A stretch of DNA of 15,424 nucleotides. It comes from DASUFH01 sp036274645 (GTDB lineage Bacteria > Acidobacteriota > Terriglobia > 20CM-2-55-15). How positions within the stretch are numbered: position 1 is the first letter of the stretch; each line of letters begins with the position of its first letter. The DNA is taken from contig DASUFH010000234.1 in assembly GCA_036274645.1 (NCBI GenBank), positions 1 to 15,424 on the forward strand. Reading direction: 5' to 3'. Of this stretch, positions 13,698 through 15,424 are shown in pieces. The position numbers were made by a program, and so were the translations under genes. The notes beneath the pieces are model-generated. The model saw only the letters and a program-made list of their open reading frames with translations. It was not told the DNA's origin and made no database searches.

Positions 13698-14906
13698 ATG
13701 ATCCCGATCGAACGCGCGGTTGAGATTGTTACAGCCACGGCCGCCGAACGGCGCGCGGGCCGGATGCCTCCGGAGTCCGTTGAACTGGCCGAGGCGCGCG
13801 GTCGTGTCTTGCGCGAAGCCGTTGTCAGCGCCGAAGACTCTCCGCCATTCGACAAGTCCATCCGAGACGGCTTTGCCCTGAGAGCCGGGGATGTCCTCGA
13901 GCCGCCAGTCCATCTGCGGGTGGTCGGAGAATCCCGCGCGGGCAAAGCTTTTGAGGGATCGGTCGGCAGGGGCGAGTGTTGCGAAATCATGACCGGCGCG
14001 CCTCTGCCCGCGGGCGCGGATTCGGTCGTCATGGTGGAGTACACCGAGCGTCCCGAATCCGGAGTGGCGCGGGTTCTCCGGAGTGTTGCTGAAGGCGGCG
14101 GAACGCTGCGGCGCGGCGCGGAGACACGCGCGGGAGACCTGCTGATTCCGGCCGGCCGGAAGATTTCGCTGGCCGACATCGGCCTGCTCGCGAGCGCAGG
14201 CCGGAAGACGCCGATGGTGTCCCGCAAGCCCCGCGTCGCGATCGTGGCGACAGGAGACGAACTGGTCGATCCGACTGCGACGCCCGGTTCGGGCCAGATC
14301 CGAAACAGCAACAGCTATACGCTTGCCGCCCAGGTGATCGCCGCCGGCGCCGAGCCTGTGCTCCTGGGTATTGCCAGAGACGACCTTCCGGATTTGCGCG
14401 AAAAAATCGGCCGCGCCCTCGAACACGACATTGCGCTCGTTTCCGGGGGCGTGTCGATGGGAAAATACGACTTTGTTGAGCCGGTCTTGGACGAACTCGG
14501 AGTGACGACCCTCTTCGACAAGGTTGCCATGAAGCCCGGAAAGCCGACGGTGTTTGGCTACCGCGAGGGAACATTCGTATTCGGTCTGCCGGGAAATCCG
14601 GTTTCCACGATCGTCTCGTTTCACATGTTTGTGCGGCCGGTCATTTCGAGCCTGCTCTGGGAAGAGTCGCGTACGGACATGCTCGAGGGGGTGCTGGAAG
14701 CGCCCACGAAGTGTGATCCCGAACGCGTGGCCATCGTCCCGGCCCACGCCCGCTTTGCCGATGGCGCCTTCCGCGTCCGGACAGCGTCGTGGAAGGGATC
14801 GTCGGACCTGGCGGGTCTGGCCCGATCCAATGCCCTGGTGGTGATTCCTTCGCGCGAAGGAACGCTGGCCGTTGGAGAAAATGTTCAGTTCTTGTCCCTG
14901 GAGTAG
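13698..14906 (+). CDS. moeA: Molybdopterin molybdenumtransferase
   Basis: MoeA inserts molybdate into adenylylated molybdopterin to give active molybdenum cofactor in the cytoplasm. The 402 residues are full length, with the usual order: MoeA N-terminal domains (about 1-165) with SPPFDKSIRDGFAL (D57) and IMTGAPLPAGAD (97-108); the MoCF-binding domain (about 178-315) with ATGDEL (E188), GSGQIRNSNSY (197-207), SGGVSMGKYDFV (249-260, D258), MKPGKP and GLPGNPVST; and the C-terminal beta domain (about 328-402). The residues known to matter in E. coli MoeA (D59, E188, D259, and the two prolines of the P-G-N-P loop) have counterparts here. The ATG at 13698 has only a weak AGG (13691-13693) before it. 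The stop overlaps the binding site of moaC, so the two are coupled. Confidence 0.97.
   Translation: MIPIERAVEIVTATAAERRAGRMPPESVELAEARGRVLREAVVSAEDSPPFDKSIRDGFALRAGDVLEPPVHLRVVGESRAGKAFEGSVGRGECCEIMTGAPLPAGADSVVMVEYTERPESGVARVLRSVAEGGGTLRRGAETRAGDLLIPAGRKISLADIGLLASAGRKTPMVSRKPRVAIVATGDELVDPTATPGSGQIRNSNSYTLAAQVIAAGAEPVLLGIARDDLPDLREKIGRALEHDIALVSGGVSMGKYDFVEPVLDELGVTTLFDKVAMKPGKPTVFGYREGTFVFGLPGNPVSTIVSFHMFVRPVISSLLWEESRTDMLEGVLEAPTKCDPERVAIVPAHARFADGAFRVRTASWKGSSDLAGLARSNALVVIPSREGTLAVGENVQFLSLE
14900..14903 (+). promoter_or_regulatory. Ribosome binding site that decides the moaC start
   Basis: GGAG overlaps the end of moeA and lies 8 nt before TTG at 14912. This spacing, and the fact that the conserved MoaC sequence begins just behind, make TTG the likely start. 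Confidence 0.7.
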
Positions 14907-14911
14907 TCGCA

Positions 14912-15397
14912 TTGGCGTCAAAATTGAAACTCAGTCACGTTGGCGAGGACGGTCGTGCCCGAATGGTGGACGTATCGCCGAAGGTTGCTACCGCGCGTGA
15001 GGCGCGCGCCGAAGCGTTCGTCAAGATGGCGCCCGCCACGGTGAAGTTGCTCCGTTCGAGCGGCCTGCCCAAAGGCAACGCCATTGAAACGGCGCGCCTG
15101 GCCGGTATTCAGGCCGCAAAAAAGACGGCCGATCTGATTCCGCTTTGTCATCCTCTGCCTCTGAGCTTTGTCGATGTATCGATCGATATCCAGGATCGCG
15201 GCGCAAGCATCCGGACGACTGCCCGGACCAAAGCGGAAACCGGTGTCGAAATGGAAGCCCTCACCGCGGCCTCCGTGGCCGCCCTGACGCTCTACGACAT
15301 GTGTAAAGCCGTGGAGAAGGGGATCACGATTGAGTTCATCCGCCTGATCGAAAAGACCGGTGGGAAAAGCGGGACCTGGCGTGCGTCTGCCTTGTAG
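14912..15397 (+). CDS. moaC: Cyclic pyranopterin monophosphate synthase
   Basis: MoaC converts the 3',8-cyclo-GTP made by MoaA into cyclic pyranopterin monophosphate, an early step of molybdenum cofactor synthesis. From TTG at 14912 the protein has 161 residues, the usual length. Motifs are MVDVSPKVATAREA (18-31), KGNAIETARLAGIQAAKKTA (54-73), IPLCHPLPL (76-84, H80), TKAETGVEMEALTAAS (106-121) and LTLYDMCKAVEKG (125-137). K54, H80, D129 and K132 match the E. coli active-site residues K51, H77, D128 and K131. An ATG at 14789 in the same frame would add 41 residues unlike any MoaC and overlap moeA by 118 nt, so it is rejected. The TAG stop is the first part of a palindromic repeat, so the last residues (about WRASAL) may have been set by that insertion. 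Confidence 0.96.
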   Translation: MASKLKLSHVGEDGRARMVDVSPKVATAREARAEAFVKMAPATVKLLRSSGLPKGNAIETARLAGIQAAKKTADLIPLCHPLPLSFVDVSIDIQDRGASIRTTARTKAETGVEMEALTAASVAALTLYDMCKAVEKGITIEFIRLIEKTGGKSGTWRASAL

Positions 15398-15416
15398 GGG
15401 CGGTCTATGACCGCCC
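15394..15416. repeat. Short palindromic dispersed repeat, copy C (supplies the moaC stop codon)
   Basis: GTAGGGGCGGTCTATGACC-GCCC matches copy A except that GTCTATGAC is present once. GGGCGGTC and GACCGCCC form an 8-bp stem around TAT. The TAG at 15395-15397 is the stop codon of moaC, and the hairpin could also protect or end the transcript. Confidence 0.85.
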
Positions 15417-15424
15417 AGCGTTTC

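Noticed and set aside
14789..14911. Upstream ATG as the moaC start
   Set aside because: It would overlap moeA by 118 nt and add residues without MoaC similarity; TTG at 14912 has a well-placed GGAG and gives the normal length.
13314..14921. 535-codon minus-strand open frame
   Set aside because: Antisense to moeA and the small membrane protein gene; no recognisable protein pattern.

Overview
The window is GC-rich DNA from a Gram-negative-type bacterium. The gene set suggests an Acidobacteriota member or a relative, probably from an environmental genome: a MoxR / DUF58 / BatA-like / DUF4175 row behind a TPR-metallopeptidase gene, a divergent glyA, and scattered palindromic repeats. This taxonomic guess is inference; there is no rRNA or marker gene to settle it.

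Region 1 (1-11480, all + strand) is one compact run of six genes ending at a strong intrinsic terminator (about 11501-11539). In order: the C-terminal part of a caspase/legumain-like (C13-like) protein that enters from the left edge and seems to lack the nucleophilic Cys; an exported TPR protein with a central HExxH peptidase-MA-like domain; a MoxR AAA+ ATPase; a DUF58 protein with a MIDAS motif; a BatA-like membrane protein with a second MIDAS-containing vWA domain; and a 1366-residue DUF4175-like membrane protein with very large Gln/Gly-rich tracts. Gaps of 0, 5, 6, 18 and 51 nt suggest one transcription unit. The likely logic is an ATPase plus vWA adaptors working at the inner membrane, with the protease-like and TPR proteins and the DUF4175 protein acting outside the cytoplasm. 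The combination is the best candidate in the window for a poorly described system.

Region 2 (11481-11919) has no gene. It holds the terminator, two copies of a short GGGGCGGTC/GACCGCCCC-type palindrome, and a gap-free 147-bp imperfect palindrome made of two head-to-head copies of a hairpin-bearing repeat. A further copy of the short palindrome lies at 15394-15416, where it supplies the stop codon of moaC.

Region 3 (11920-13173, - strand) is glyA, a complete serine hydroxymethyltransferase. It shares a 155-bp divergent promoter region with the next operon.

Region 4 (13329-15397, + strand) is a short operon: a 116-residue single-pass membrane protein of unknown function that may be read from a leaderless mRNA, then moeA and moaC of molybdenum cofactor synthesis. 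moaC most likely starts at a TTG codon directly behind the moeA stop.
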